The notes under the pieces: generated by a model
What the model was told of the DNA's origin: nothing
Database searches by the model: none
The model's input: only the letters and a program-made list of their open reading frames with translations
Made by a program: the position numbers and the translations under genes
Assembly (NCBI GenBank): GCA_015501585.1
Contig: JADNRY010000113.1
Span: 1 to 64,000, forward strand
DNA length: 64,000 nucleotides
Source of the DNA: Rhodocollybia butyracea
Lineage: Eukaryota; Basidiomycota; Agaricomycetes; Agaricales; Omphalotaceae
Reading direction: 5' to 3'
Part shown: piece by piece, positions 22,468-34,341 of the stretch
Numbering within the stretch: the stretch's first letter is position 1
Layout of the letters: each line of letters begins with the position of its first letter

Positions 22468-23856
22468 TGATACGCCCAAAACCCTTTTGGCCCTAGAATA
22501 CTGTTTTTTGGCATTTCTGCAGTGTACATAGTATCTGGAAGTCATTGGGAGTGCTACCCATGATCTCTAGTTACTGAAACCCACCCTCAAACCCTGTAGT
22601 CTCATATGTATCTGTCTTGTCTCTACAATTCACATATCCAGAAGGATTGATCAGTATGCAGTGCTCCATCTGATAAAGCATGCAAGAGACTATGGTCTGG
22701 ACCTTGTGTATTAATGTGTTTCGCTTGAATCCAATGTAATACAAGCTCCTCCAACCTCTATTTGCTCAGAATTGTGATATATGCACTTCTCACTATATGT
22801 TAATTCATCCCCTGCTTGACAACTCTGAAAGAAAAGGAGTTTGTTATGTATATTTGGTTCCCTGAGGTCTATTCAATGGAAATACACTAGAAGCACTCCC
22901 AGTAATATTTGTAGCATTTGTGCAGCACCACTTCACGAGTTATGAAGGCTGTATCCATTACTACTTATAATATTGGGATTAGAAGAGAACCTCTTTAGAA
23001 AGGTGTCACGCATGCGAAATATGATTGCGGCGGCATTTGGAGAACTCAATAGATATACTAGAGAGTCCAAATCCGAAGTCCCGAGTCGTGCCAATGTCCG
23101 GAAGTGGTTGAAATACGGAGATCTTGCTATAACTCCGAAATTAGGTCACTATTTGTTTAAGCCGAACATGAGCTAAAACCGCCGTTCCCCTGCATCCTCT
23201 GTGGTACTTTCGAGATAGGACAGTGTCCCTAGACCCTCTAGCATCGCTATAACCGAGTACAAGCATTTATAGAAGCTTGTTGTCCCTTCCCAAGTACAGG
23301 GAAGAGTGATAATCTCCAATTTCGGAGTGTTGATTTGAAATTTGAATTGAAATATAATAGAAACATGAAACTCGGCTCGTTAGAAGCTAGAGAGCGGTTT
23401 GACACACCCTTAAGTGGTCTGTGCACACTACACAGCCGCGCTCCTGCTCTATATAATGTAGCCCAGATTGATAGTTGATCCCCAGGTTTGGATTCCCCCC
23501 TCACATTAGAGGCAGGGATTTCCTCCTCACTTCACACAGTTGTATTATTAGTTTTGTTTGTTTTGTTTCAAGTTCAGTCCAGTAAAGTATTGTAGTTAGG
23601 CTGCAGTCAGAGCTCTGTCTGGGTAGACAACCTCTGGTCAGTGCTTTCTTGTATTATATAGCCTTCCGCCTCTCCCCCCCCCCTTTTACCTTAGTTCCTG
23701 CATTCACTTATCATTTCAAAGTTCAACTCTTTGTAATTTCACATCCCCCCTCTGAACTTAGAAGTCTTTATTGTAGTTTAGTGGTTTGTGTTGATGTTTT
23801 GGCTATTTATTGGCTGTTTCTCACACTTTCCGCTTAGCCACAGTTTTGCCCTCTCA
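22468..23856 (+). repeat. Right LTR of the LARD
   Basis: Same sequence as the left LTR except one T fewer in the run near 22,505. Its last bases TCA, read on the minus strand, supply the TGA that now ends the interrupted host gene. Confidence 0.9.
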
Positions 23857-26680
23857 ACGACGATACGTTTTAACAAACATACGCACATAGTAATTAACCA
23901 GCACCTTCTCAACCGATTCTAGAGCACTCTGATCGACTTCAAGGGGAAAAGGCTGGCGCAGGAGAGCTGGCTTGGGACCGAGCCAAGACTGTACTACCTG
24001 ATAGAATGCTTTAATGAACGGAATCCTCGAGGGAGGGCTGTGCATTGACGACGGGCCAGGAGAACTGTACTGGGGACGATACGGAAGGCCAGGCCAGCAA
24101 CGGAGTATCTCAGCTTCCCTCTGCAACCAAATCTCCCTTGCCATGGCGTCCTCTTCAGTCTCTCCTTGGGGCTCAGGAACGAGGTGCGCATTGAGCGTAA
24201 TAAATTCCATGCGATAATTGATCTCCATCAACTCCCAGATGACCTCGCAAACAACCTGATGATGTACCAAACCAGCAGCACTGAGAGAAACAGGAGCATT
24301 GTTCCACCAAGCCTTTGCATCCTCGAGATTGGTCACATCGATGGTAATGCCTGTAGACTGCGAGTCAGATACAAATTTTGTAAGTTCTTTAAGCATTCGA
24401 GCGCGCCGCACGGAATTGGACAACTTGTAGCCACCAATGACTGTCTCAAACAGAGCTTTCCAGTCCTTGTTTCGATAGAATTTCCGGTTTGGGAGACTGA
24501 GCCGCCAGAGAAATGCGGGTCAGACACGAAGCCAAGCAAGAATGCGGTTGTTACAAATCACATTGGATGGGGTAAGGAACAACGAAGGATCAGGAACGGG
24601 ACTAGGGAGCAAGGAGGGGCCGGTATGATTATAGAGATCGGCAAGCTTCTTGTTAGCCTCAGCCCACCAAGGAAGGCAATGAGGAAAGCTTGAATGGACA
24701 AGGACTTCAAAGCGATTGCGTGTCTCTGGATCCCCTGCAAAACAAAAATGTAATTAGCACAGTAGGACCCACAGGATACACAGAACGCACCAAGTTTAGC
24801 CTTCTTTGAAGGTGGCGGAGCTGTCACCCACGACAAACTCGTAACATCAACAGAATCTAACACTGGTGTTTTTGCCGCCCTAGCCTCCGCAGCACCTAAC
24901 ATTGAGGCGACACTGGAACGAGAGGAAACGGGACCCCTGAAGCGCGTGGATGTTGATGAGTCCAAGTCCTCGAAACTGCCTATCAAGGAGATGGAAAATT
25001 GCTGGTGAACAAAGGTCGCCATCCGTATGTAATGCTTGTACCTGCCAGGAAGGCCGCTGTAGATGATTGGATGCGGTGGATTACAATCAGAGATGTCCAA
25101 CTTCATGTCTGAGTCGCGAATTGGAAGTAAGTTGCCAGTAAAATCAACATCGAGGGGAGGGACAACACAACCAATCTCAACGCTCGCGTGGTCTGCCCAT
25201 GGATGAACGAACCAAACAGGGATGCCAATGCGAAACAGGTCCGCGACGGAATCAACAATGTCTGTGAATGCACCAATCACCGACAAATCAAGAGGAAAGC
25301 TCTTGTCAACGTTTTCTAGTCACGGTAGCCAGTCCTTTAGCCATTTTGCGCGTGCATGCGTCTCTAAAAAAACACGCTGAAGACAGGCGAGCTGCAAAGA
25401 AACAATGTTGGGAGCACCGGGTAGTGAGAGTCGAGCCATCAGTTTGTTCAATTGGTCTCTTCCTCGCACAAGATAAGGGTCATTCCTAATGTCGTTAGGA
25501 AGCTTCGACAATGTATTGCGAAGGTCCATGCACATGTCATGCACATTGTGGGCGAGAGCATCAGAGATACGGACAACCCCCACCAAACCAGGCACCTCAA
25601 CAGGAAGATAATCCCGAGCATCTAGTTGGTACCAGGCAAAACGAAGAGGATGACTGCTGGAGTCGTTAGGAGCTGGAATGATTGCTAGGTGGCCAATGCT
25701 TCTGTGAAAGGGCTGAGGCCACCAGCACGGGTCGTCTTTGCCAAAGTTATTGAGACGACGCAGACGTGTTTCGCAGAGGGCGATTGGAGCAGGGATGAAC
25801 GTCATATTGGGAGTGGTTACAATAAGCCCATAGGAAGGGAGGAGGGAACCGTATGGCGTATCATAGGGACCTAAACATAAATGATACTCGCTTCAAGTGA
25901 ATATATGTGGCAAAATATAACAGAACTCACCTGGTTTGACCTTTCCCTCTTTCGAACTTGAAGCATCTTGAACATCTATAATCCTGCAAGGAACTTAAAA
26001 GCATATAAGGAAATATACTACACCAGATCACACAAGAAACTTACTGGTGTCCGAGAATCCCGAGATAGCAACCAAACTGCTTGGGGGAGAAACTGCGATA
26101 GAATTCTGGAGAACAGGAGAAGTAGGAGCGGGTACTGCGCCCAAATCACGTTGCTGTTTCCTGGCAGCATACTCGCAGAGAGACAACTTAACCAGAGGAT
26201 GTTTTGAAGTAGCAGGGGGAGGAGGTTGTACAAGCGACAAATCAAGAGGATCGGAGTCAGATTTTGGCGGGCTAGGGGGGGGCAAAAATAACGAAAGCTG
26301 GGTCTATTCCAAAGTCTAGTAACGAAAAGATCATCGGTAGATGGATGTGGAGGAGACGACATAGCATATGAGGGAGATTCCATCGAAGGAGGAGAGTTGA
26401 TTGTATAGATTTGAACCGAGAGGAGTTCCATCTCACGATTAATACGACTGATGATATCGGATAGCTTGCCCCCTTCAGGATCTTCCATCTCGAGAACTGC
26501 TTTCAGTGTTGGCCGCCATTTCAAGTCATCGTAAGGTATAGTGGTACCACGATAAACATCTCTGAGCTGCTGTTCTACGACAGGAAAGGACAAGTCGGTT
26601 GTGGCATAAGTAAGTAGAAGGTTCCAGCATTCCAGTTCTAATTCAGCTGGAGACGAGGGGTTCGATGGAATATCAAACAT
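23854..26680 (-). pseudogene. Uncharacterised large basidiomycete protein, 3'-truncated by the LARD
   Basis: A family I know only as a recurring uncharacterised Agaricomycete protein. The probable start MFDIPSNPSSP is at 26,680. Conserved blocks in order: YDDLKWRPTLKAVLEMEDPEG; a Pro-rich linker; LDARDYLPVEVPGLVGVVR (about 25,600); HPWADHASVEIGCVVPPLDVD; PIIYSGLPGRYKHYIRMA (25,030); a Ser-rich linker; then the C-terminal part ending near 23,857. Introns lie near 25,925-26,043 and 24,736-24,791. It is broken by in-frame TGA codons at 25,322-25,320 and 24,522-24,520 (both explicable as CGA to TGA), by a frame slip in a C run near 26,280, and by the LTR insertion, whose terminal TCA supplies the present stop. 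Function unknown; no transposase or enzyme motif seen. Confidence 0.75.
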
Positions 26681-27308
26681 CGCGAGTGATGGATGTAGAG
26701 AACGACAGAGAAGTTGGATGTATGCGAGTGAAGCAACCAGAAGTCCTAAAGGCTGACGCCAATAAAACAACGAGCACAAAAGGATGAATCCAATTGTGTG
26801 GTGAAGGGATGACTCCAATCACCGTTGGAGGCAACGACGAGCGCAAAATGGAGTGGGCGATGAACGACGATGGTGGGGAAAGAAGGACAAGTACAATAAG
26901 CACTCAAACAGGTCACGTGAAACTTGCGAGTCAAGTCTCCGCTGGCATCTCGGCACTAGTGAAATCTGGGTGCTGACAGACTTGACAATTTTTATAGTTG
27001 GGCGCTAACCCAGTTGCTCTTGTATTGCTACCACCACTTGGTCTTGGTCATGGAAGACTCCTCTACACCCCAGAATTGGCATCAGCCTTTTCAATGCCTT
27101 GACAATTGGCTTCAGCCTTTTGTCACGCACTTGGAGCCATCCTTGTGCGCGGCGCGGTTGTTTTTGAGATGGAGACTGTGTTGATAGCTGTTTGGGAATA
27201 TTTCGGGAATTCTCCACAATGGATTGGACCACTTCGGTTATTGGTTTTTGCTATATAAGGTGCGGTTAATTCTTGTCTTTTCTTTTGTTCCTTTCTTACT
27301 TTCCTCAT
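26681..27308. other. Divergent spacer between host gene and hAT transposase
   Basis: Head-to-head space: the minus-strand gene upstream region on the left, the hAT 5' region on the right. No TAGAGATG-type hAT terminus is visible here, so the left end of the hAT element is missing or too diverged. TATATAAG at 27,251 could be the transposase promoter. Confidence 0.4.
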
Positions 27309-30300
27309 CATGGGCACCTCTAAATGTACTCAAAAGAAGAAAGCTGTCCCTGCTTGTGCTTCTTCTCATTCTTCCATCTTGATGGCCTCCTCTCCCGCAC
27401 CTGCTACCACTGCTGTCTCTCATTGCTCATCACAATCAACCATATCCAGCTTTTTGTTGCCAGCAGTCACTCCCACTCCCAGTCTCGGCAAACATCCTCA
27501 TGGCAGCTCACCTGGTCAGCAGGGCGATGACAAAGGAAGTCAGTCAGATGGAGGGACTCCTTCTCATACAAAGAAGATTCACATTGGAACAATCGTCGAT
27601 AAGGCCTCTCATTTCACGGAAGGCTTCACTGAAGGCACAACAAATAAGGAGATTCTCAGTATGTCCGTTAACACATCTTTTATTACTTTCACACTAACTC
27701 TTTTAGAGCTGCAGATGGCTGGTTGGAGTTTTCTGTGTTTCAAGCACTATTTCATGCCCCCTTCCATCAACGACGCTAATCCGGCTATCGTTCAATACAA
27801 GTTCATCTGCAAAAGGTGCTAATCTATTTCAAATTATATTGCATTGGTGTCTACCTTTGTTTTCACAATTGGAGTCATCCTTTTGTGCCTTCTATTGAAG
27901 GTTGTGTAATACTTAGTGAATTATTGGTGGAGCTTAAGTGCTCACTAGTTGTGGGGGTAGTTCTTAATTATTTTGAACTGGGTCCCTCGAGCCTATATTT
28001 ATAGGAATAAACTAGTACATGGGAAACTACTTAATAATCTTGCTGCGGAATGACTGTGCATTGCTGCGCATGACTCTACATGACTAGATATGACTCAATA
28101 TGACTTTACTTAACTAGCTATGACTTATGTCCAATGTATCAAATACCATGAACCGAATATGAGTCATAATGACTCGCCGTGACTCCACATGAGTTGATAG
28201 GATAGTTTCCGTTGATATTACAACACCTTTGTAATTGGATTCTTCCTTTTGTGAATTCGGTTTCCTTGCCTCACACACACCCTAATTGAGGGCATCATAG
28301 CAATCCAAAGAAGTTCGTTGTCTGCGCTTGCCACAATGATGCAACAAGCAATCTTGCTTGTCATGTCAGAGTTTGTAACGCTTGCCATGCTGCTGCCCCT
28401 CCTGGTCAGCTCACTGTCCCAATGTTTGCTAGAGGATTGACGTATATGGACCAGAAGCTTCACCTTCTGATCATTAAGTGGTGCGCTTGTAATAGCCATC
28501 CAATGCTTATTGTGGACGACATGGCGTTTGTGGAAATTCTCCACATGATGTACTGTAATGTTATTATTCCAAGTTGCCAGACTGTCTCTTGCAACATCAA
28601 AGCCATATTCAACATTGCACAGAAACATGTGAAGACTTTCCTAGCAGATACTCCCGGTCATAAGCATAGCATGTTGGATGGCTGGTCATCCCCCAATGTT
28701 ATTTCTGTCCTTGGATTTGCTATCATGTTTCTTGACGAGAACGATGAAATGGCAAGTATTGTACTTGATTGTATTAGGTGAGGTTTCTCTCTTTGTATAT
28801 AGCTATAAACTGATCTTATGTTGCCTTAGGTTAACAAAATCACACACAGGGAAATACTTGGCCAAAAAGGTAGCTGAAGTTTTTGAAGAGCACAGTTTGG
28901 TCAACTCGATGCTTGGCATGACCATGGACAATGCTTCCAACAATGATACCTTGCTCTATGAAATCCCCTCCCTTCTTCCTTCTACTGCAACTGTTGGGAA
29001 CAAGTATCAGATCCGTTGCTTTGCCCACATCCTGAACCTTTGTTGCAAAGCCTTCCTCTCTCTTTATGATTCATCGAAAAAGGCCCTCCGCATGGATGGA
29101 GTAGCTCAAGTAGCCGGTCCCACAAGTGGGAGCGACGGAGACAGTGATGTTGAGGAAGATGAGGTGATGAGTGATGGTGAGGATGGCACTAGCCTTGTTG
29201 AGGATCAGGCTGCTGACAGGGATGATGGCGACTGGGAGCAAATTGAGGACCTTTGTCACTCATTAACGGAGGTTTCCTGGCTCAGTGCAGCCGATAAGGA
29301 ATTTGGGCATACCACAATCAAGAAGGTATTAAACCACTTAATTCTTTGGTTTGTTTCCTATGTTTAACCCTTTGTAGTTACGTTGTATAGGCACTAAGTT
29401 TCGCAATTCCTCCACTCTTCAAGATGAACTCGAGCAAGCTTGTGACTTTCTCAAGATTCCTTGAAAGAAGATGATCCGCCTAGTTGATACTCGATGGAAT
29501 GAATACCTTTGCAGATGTCATTCCCCGTGCGCTTAAACTCCGTCCAGCGCTGGATTGTCTCATGAGCCAGCCCAAGCATAATAAGGGTAAGGGTTGCCTT
29601 GGACGCTTGAAGTTTTCTATCGCAGAGTGGGGTTTAATGGCTGAACTGAAGCCAATGTTAAAAGTTTGTTCTTCTATTTCTTATATTTCCTTTTGCTGAC
29701 TTTGTACAGATTTTTCAAGATATTACTATGCGCATGTCCTTCTCAGCTCAGCCACTCGTGGCTGATGCCATTCTGCTCATTGATCTTCTTGAAGTACGAC
29801 TCCAACAACTTGTACAGGATGCTCCTAAGTTGCTCATTCTACGTGCATCTGCTGCCAAAGGTTGTGCTATCTTAAACAAGTATTACTCAAAAACCAATGA
29901 TTCTAAGATGTATCACATGTGCATGAGTAAGTGATCCTTGCTCATTTGTTTTGCTTCTCACATTACTTGCAGTGTTACATCCTAGATACAAGCTTGCTTA
30001 TTTCCGCAAAGCCCAATGGGAGCCTGATTGGATAGAAACTGCACATAACTTGCTCTGTGATGAGTGGGAGACACAATACAAGCCTACCATTGATGCTTTC
30101 TTTCTCAAACCTCCGACTGATGTTCCTGCAGCTGATATAGTAAGTGTTGTTTACATCTAGGTGATATGTGTTAACTTTGTGTTTAGGATGTTGATGGCCT
30201 TTTCAAGGAGCTTGACAGTTTTGGTTGCTCCAGTGCTGCAGATGTAGTCGATTCTTTTCTCAACACTCCCCCAGATGCCGAAACTGATACTATCAAGTAT

Positions 30301-30625
30301 CATGTTTCTCGATTGGACAATATTGGAGCCCGAGTTTCTCCCGGTGGTGCTTTTGCTTGCATGGCTTTGGATTTTCTTACTGCCCCAGGTATAGTTCTAG
30401 ATTATCTTAGTGATTTTTCTTCTGACTCACTTCGTTAGCTACTTCTACTGATGTTGAATGACTTTTTTCACATGGTGGTCTCCAAGTGCCCAAATGTCGT
30501 CACAATCTTGCCTTTGAAACTTTGCGCTGCCTCATGGTCCTGCGCTCATGGTTTGAAGCTGGCTTAGTTCCTCTTGATGTTGTTAAGTTTGGAGTACTTT
30601 TGTAATTTGAAGAGTTGTTGTAAAG
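27309..30625 (+). pseudogene. hAT transposase, intron-containing and decayed
   Basis: A DDE-type hAT transposase cuts and pastes elements with hAT termini. The N-terminus (27,309-27,820) is Ser/Pro-rich. A BED-type zinc-finger region follows: ICKRC at the left, then HVRVCNACH near 28,358, separated by about 400 bp of apparent insertion. Next come MLDGWSSPNVISVLGF (28,670), MTMDNASNNDTLL (28,918), RCFAHILNLCCKAFL (29,012) and an acidic segment (29,130-29,240). The C-terminal dimerisation block reads ACMALDFLTAP, then FSHGGLQVPKCRHNLAFET (30,359-30,590). A TGA at 30,459-30,461 replaces the expected Arg of the VER motif (CGA to TGA), and later frames are broken. The family is clear; the copy is inactive. 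Confidence 0.85.
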
Positions 30626-30833
30626 GCAAGGGTAAACAAACAATTGTTGATCTTGACTCTGATACTGAGATTGAGGTTGTTTAATTGTGTTTGCACACCC
30701 TTCCTAATTTGGTTTATCTAGTCATTTGCTATCTCGTCATCTCGTTGTATCCCCGCTATTGCCTGCTAACTTTGCTAACTTGTTAATCTGATCACTTTTA
30801 ATATATTGTTTATACATAATTTGTTCTTGAAAT

Positions 30834-31011
30834 AGACAAGTACTTGCAAGTACACTTGCAAGTACTTGTGAGTTTACTTGTGGTGGGACCCGCGAGTCAG
30901 GGATCCGTTTCCCACGAGTCTTACATGGGTCACAAGTCACCCTAATTGTGCCACGAGTACTTGCGCTCCGGATCCAAGTATACTTGGATCTGGACTCGTG
31001 GACATCTCTAT
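30834..31011 (+). repeat. 3' end of the hAT element with terminal inverted-repeat sequence
   Basis: Ends GGACTCGTGGACATCTCTA at 31,011, resembling the TAGAGATG/CAGGGATG ends of Ac-like hAT elements. Subterminal repeats AAGTACTTGCAAGTAC and GGATCCGTTTCCCACGAG precede it. The following 8 bp are TTGGTTGG; no matching duplicate was found upstream. Confidence 0.7.
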
Positions 31012-31120
31012 TGGTTGGAGACTTTACGGCATCACAGCAGCTAGTGCCAGAGTTTGCCTAGGAGAATCTTAGTTTCATTGTATTGGTTTTGGTTTTGATT
31101 ATTTGGTTTTGGACACACAC
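31012..31120 (+). repeat. Dispersed repeat R, copy 2, left piece
   Basis: Reverse complement of about 11,700-11,870. Cut on the left by the hAT end and on the right by the solo LTR. Confidence 0.65.
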
Positions 31121-31402
31121 TGATATGCCCAAAACCCTTTTGGCCCTAGAATACTGTTTTTTTGACATGTCTGCAGTGTACATAGTATCTGGAAGTCATT
31201 GGGAGTGCTACCCATGATCTCTAGTTACTGAAACCCACCCTCATGACCTGTAATGTATCTGTCTTCATTACCCAACATTTTAATAATTATTGACTTGTTT
31301 TAACAAGTCCAGAGATTTTACAATTATTTATTGTTAGTAACAATAGATGTCAATGACAGGTGGCTCATAATTAAATGTCAATCAAAGATTCTCATGTGCA
31401 TA

Positions 31403-31470
31403 TGGCAGAGTGGTTCTTCCGCCGCCACGATGTGATTCTGGTGTTGATCGGGAGGCTAATGGTTCAATCC
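31403..31470 (+). other. tRNA-derived A-box/B-box region
   Basis: TGGCAGAGTGG (31,403-31,413) fits the A-box and GGTTCAATCC (31,461-31,470) the B-box of Pol III promoters, at tRNA-like spacing. The acceptor and T stems do not pair well, so it is not called a tRNA gene. Confidence 0.5.
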
Positions 31471-31512
31471 TGCCGGGTAATGTTTTATTATTTCTCCGTT
31501 TTATTAAAAATA

Positions 31513-31544
31513 GGTTAGGGTTAGGGGTTTGGGTTAGGGTTTGG
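31513..31544 (+). repeat. Interstitial telomere-like TTAGGG run
   Basis: GGTTAGGGTTAGGGG followed by TTTGGGTTAGGGTTTGG; imperfect TTAGGG units inside the 472-bp insertion. Confidence 0.7.
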
Positions 31545-33066
31545 CGGCTTGTGCGAAGCGCGAAATTTAGCGGTTAGGGATATTCTGATAGCGTAAACGA
31601 GGCAGGCCCAAAGTTTACGCGCCTGCGGGATTACAATAGAATAATTATTACACAGTCTTGTTATAACAATAAATAATCATACAATCTAGTTACTTATAAT
31701 ATCAAGTAGATAATTATTAAAACAATGTCCTGAGCTCCTGTCTTGTCTCTACAATTCATATATCCAGAAGGATTGATCAGTATGCAGTGCTCCATGTGAT
31801 AAAGCATGCAAGAGACCATGGACTGGACCTTGTGTATCAATGTGTTTCGCTTGAATCCAATGTAATACAAGCTCCAACCTCTATTTGCTCAGAATTGTGA
31901 TATATGTACTTCTCACTATATGTTAATTTATCCCCTGCTTGACAACTCTGAAAGACAAGGAGTTTGTTATGTATATTTGGTTCCCTGAGGTCTATTCAAT
32001 CGAAATACATTAGAAGCACTCCCAGTAATATTTGTAGCATTTATGCAGCACCACTTCACGAGTTATGAAGGCTGTATCCATTACTACTTATAATATTGGG
32101 ATTAGAAGAGAACCTCCTTAGAAAGGTGTCACGCATGCGAAATATGATCGCGGCGGCATTTGGAGAGCTCAATAGATATACTAGAGAGTCCAAATCCGAA
32201 GTCCCGAGTTGTGCCGATGTCCGGAAGTGGTTGAAATACGGAGATCTTGCTATAACTCCGAAATTAGGTCACTATTTGTTTAAGCCGAACATGAGCTAAA
32301 CCCGCCGTTCCCCTGCATCCTCTGTGGTACTTTCGAGATAGGACAGTGTCCCTAGATCCTCTAGCATCGCTATAACCGAGTACAAGCATTTATAGAAGCT
32401 TGTTGTCCCTTCCCAAGTACAGGGAAGAGTGATAATCTCCAATTTCGGAGTGTTGATTTGAAATTTGAATTGAAATATAATAGAAACATGAAACTCGGCT
32501 CGTTAGAAGCTAGAGAGCCGTTTAGTGGTCTGTGCACACTACACAGCCGCGCTCCTGCTCTATATAATGTAGCCCAGATTGATAGTTGATCCCTAGGTTT
32601 GGATTCCCCCTCACATTAGAGGCAGGGATTTCCTCCTCACTTCACACGGTTGTATTATTAGTTTTGTTTGTTTTGTTTCAAGTTTAGTAAAGTTCAGTCC
32701 AGTAAAGTATTGTAGTTAGGCTGCAGTCAGAGCTCTGTCTGGGTAGACAACCTCTGGTCAGTGCTTTCTGTTTTGTTTCAAGTAAAGTTCAGTCCAGTAA
32801 AGTATTGTAGTTAGGCTGCAGTCAGAGCTCTGTCTGAGTAGACAACCTCTGGTCAGTGCTTTCTTATATTATATATATATCCGCCTCTCCCCCCTTTTAC
32901 CTTAGTTCCTGCATTCACTTTTCATTTCAAAGTTCAACTCTTTGTAATTTCACATCCCCCCTCTGAGCTTAGAGTCTTTATTGTAGTTTTGTGGTTGGTG
33001 TTGATGGTTTGGCTGTTTATTGGCCATTTCTCACACTTTCCGCTTAGCCACAGTATCGCCCTCTCA

Positions 33067-33387
33067 ACACACATCATCAGTTTTGGTTTGGTTATATTGA
33101 TTTGGACATATTGATGGTTCCCTCATACACTTGTACACTCAACTAGGCTTCTCTCGACTTGGTTCTAAGAGTTGTCTAAGCTTAGTTACCCATGTTAGCA
33201 CTACAGTTTTGAACCTGGAGCAGTCACACGTGTACATCCGATACTATAAGACTTTCCCTCAGGGAATCTCTGACAACCCGCCCTTGCTCCCTTACATATT
33301 GATAGTCTGGTTAGGTGCAGTAGTGTTTTTGTTAGGTTATTTTATAGCACCTTTCACACACCTACATGCAAATACCCAAATAGCGCT
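33067..33387 (+). repeat. Dispersed repeat R, copy 2, right piece
   Basis: Reverse complement of about 11,430-11,720. Similarity stops after AATACCCAAATAGCG. Confidence 0.7.
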
Positions 33388-33586
33388 ATCTCTCTAGCAT
33401 GCCTGGTTTTTAAACCTAACACACTGGTAATCATACCACATGAATTGTAGTACCCCAAATTACCACCATGCATTTGACACTCAGAGAGCTCAAGAAGTGG
33501 ATGTGTGAGGCTCAAAGCTTTAACAATTTTGGCGGCTCATTGTTTCAACACGTGTACTACAATGGATGCCGGGATATTGCTTCCAA

Positions 33587-33896
33587 CTAGATGTGAAACC
33601 CAAGATTATAGGTGAAACTCCGACGTCTACTTGTTCAAGCCAAGAGTGTACCTCCTTGGTCTTAACGAGGCGAGATTGCTATCAGAGATAAGTTAGGACG
33701 GAAGAGATGGATAGATGAAGGTACTCACATCGCTCTGGTTTGAGTTAGCACTGACTGAGTCTCCCATCTTTAGAGTCATGAATTTCTCGCTCTGAGTAGA
33801 ATATTAGTCCAGCAACGATGGAGGTGGTAATGAAACATGAACCTGGTGCTGCAAAGTACTGGCGGCGTTATCAGCGTGACCCTTGAGTTCCTGGAA
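33587..33896 (-). pseudogene. Hsp12/Hsp9-like protein, 5'-truncated copy
   Basis: Small heat-shock proteins of the Hsp12 family are short, soluble, membrane-protecting stress proteins. Minus-strand exons: 33,896-33,843 (ELKGHADNAASTLQ), 33,791-33,729 (TLKMGDSVSANSNQS) and 33,678-33,587, separated by GT-AG introns of 51 and 50 nt. The GD...DNAAST and KMGDS motifs are family hallmarks. The N-terminal exon found in the neighbouring copy is missing and the C-terminal extension is not family-like. It is a tandem paralogue of the split copy next to it. Confidence 0.6.
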
Positions 33897-34229
33897 TGGA
33901 TAACGGCACTTAGAGAGCTTGAGAAGTGAATGTGTGAGGCTGTGAGGGCATTGAAATTACAAACATCGTGGCTTCAAAGACAGGAGAAATTGCTGATAAT
34001 GTCGGTCGTAGTAAGGTCGGAGCTTTGACAATTTGGGTGACTAGTTTGCTCAATGCGTGTACTACAATGGATATCGGATGTTCTGTACCAAGTTTTATAA
34101 CAAAATTTGGTGTGTTTAATTCTTGTGTTAAGTTACAGTTAATAAAGTACATCGTCAATGACATTATTGCTTCCAGCTAGATGGGAAACCCAAGATCATA
34201 GGTGAAACTGTCCGATCAAACTTCTACTT

Positions 34230-34341
34230 GTTCAAACAATTGCTATCAAAAGAAAAAGTCAGGATGGAAGAGATAGATGCAGATACTTCGGATGTTGCTC
34301 TGGTTCAAGTTACCGCTGACCGAGTCACCCATCTTCTGGGT
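34230..34341 (-). pseudogene. Hsp12-like copy 2, downstream part beyond element A
   Basis: The minus strand from 34,341 reads QKMGDSVSGNLNQSN, matching the middle of Hsp12-like proteins and aligning with copy 1. It joins in frame with the piece ending at 40,810 once element A and one copy of its target duplication are removed. The following region resembles the intron of copy 1. Confidence 0.6.

Larger units (their letters stand above)
17369..23856 (+). mobile_element. Young non-coding LTR retroelement (LARD-like), 6.5 kb
   Basis: LTRs of 1,390 and 1,389 bp start TGATACGCCC and end GCCCTCTCA; the only difference I found is one T in a homopolymer. ACGA flanks both ends (17,365-17,368 and 23,857-23,860). 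A TGG-starting primer-binding-like site lies 2 nt after the left LTR and a purine tract directly before the right LTR. The 3.7-kb interior has no ORF above about 80 codons and no gag, protease, RT or integrase similarity. That is the profile of a large non-autonomous derivative moved by proteins supplied elsewhere. Orientation follows from the primer site and purine tract. A solo LTR of the same family lies at 31,121-33,066. Confidence 0.9.
31266..31737. mobile_element. 472-bp insertion with tRNA-like boxes and telomere-like repeats
   Basis: Interrupts the solo LTR and is flanked by CTGTCTT on both sides (31,259-31,265 and 31,738-31,744). The ends are imperfect inverted repeats around ACATT-TTAATAATTAT and ACTTG. 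The interior carries Pol III A- and B-box-like sequences and a telomere-like run. No ORF. It could be a tRNA-derived SINE or a MITE that captured such parts. Confidence 0.7.
31121..33066 (+). repeat. Solo LTR of the LARD family, with internal insertion
   Basis: Starts TGATATGCCC and ends CGCCCTCTCA, flanked by ACACAC on both sides. It matches the LARD LTRs along its length with scattered substitutions, so it is older. It differs by a 472-bp insertion (31,266-31,737) and by a tandem duplication of about 95 bp (around 32,665-32,860, GTTCAGTCCAGTAAAGTATT repeated). Confidence 0.88.

Noticed and set aside
15864..31011. A single 15-kb composite hAT transposon
   Set aside because: The 8-mers outside the two ends (TTCATAAA and TTGGTTGG) do not match, and the subterminal sequences indicate two separate copies.
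31403..31475. Functional tRNA gene
   Set aside because: A- and B-box matches are good, but the T-stem and acceptor stem do not pair and the sequence sits inside a mobile insertion.
31513..31544. Chromosome end / telomere
   Set aside because: Only a short imperfect TTAGGG run, with unique sequence and genes on both sides.
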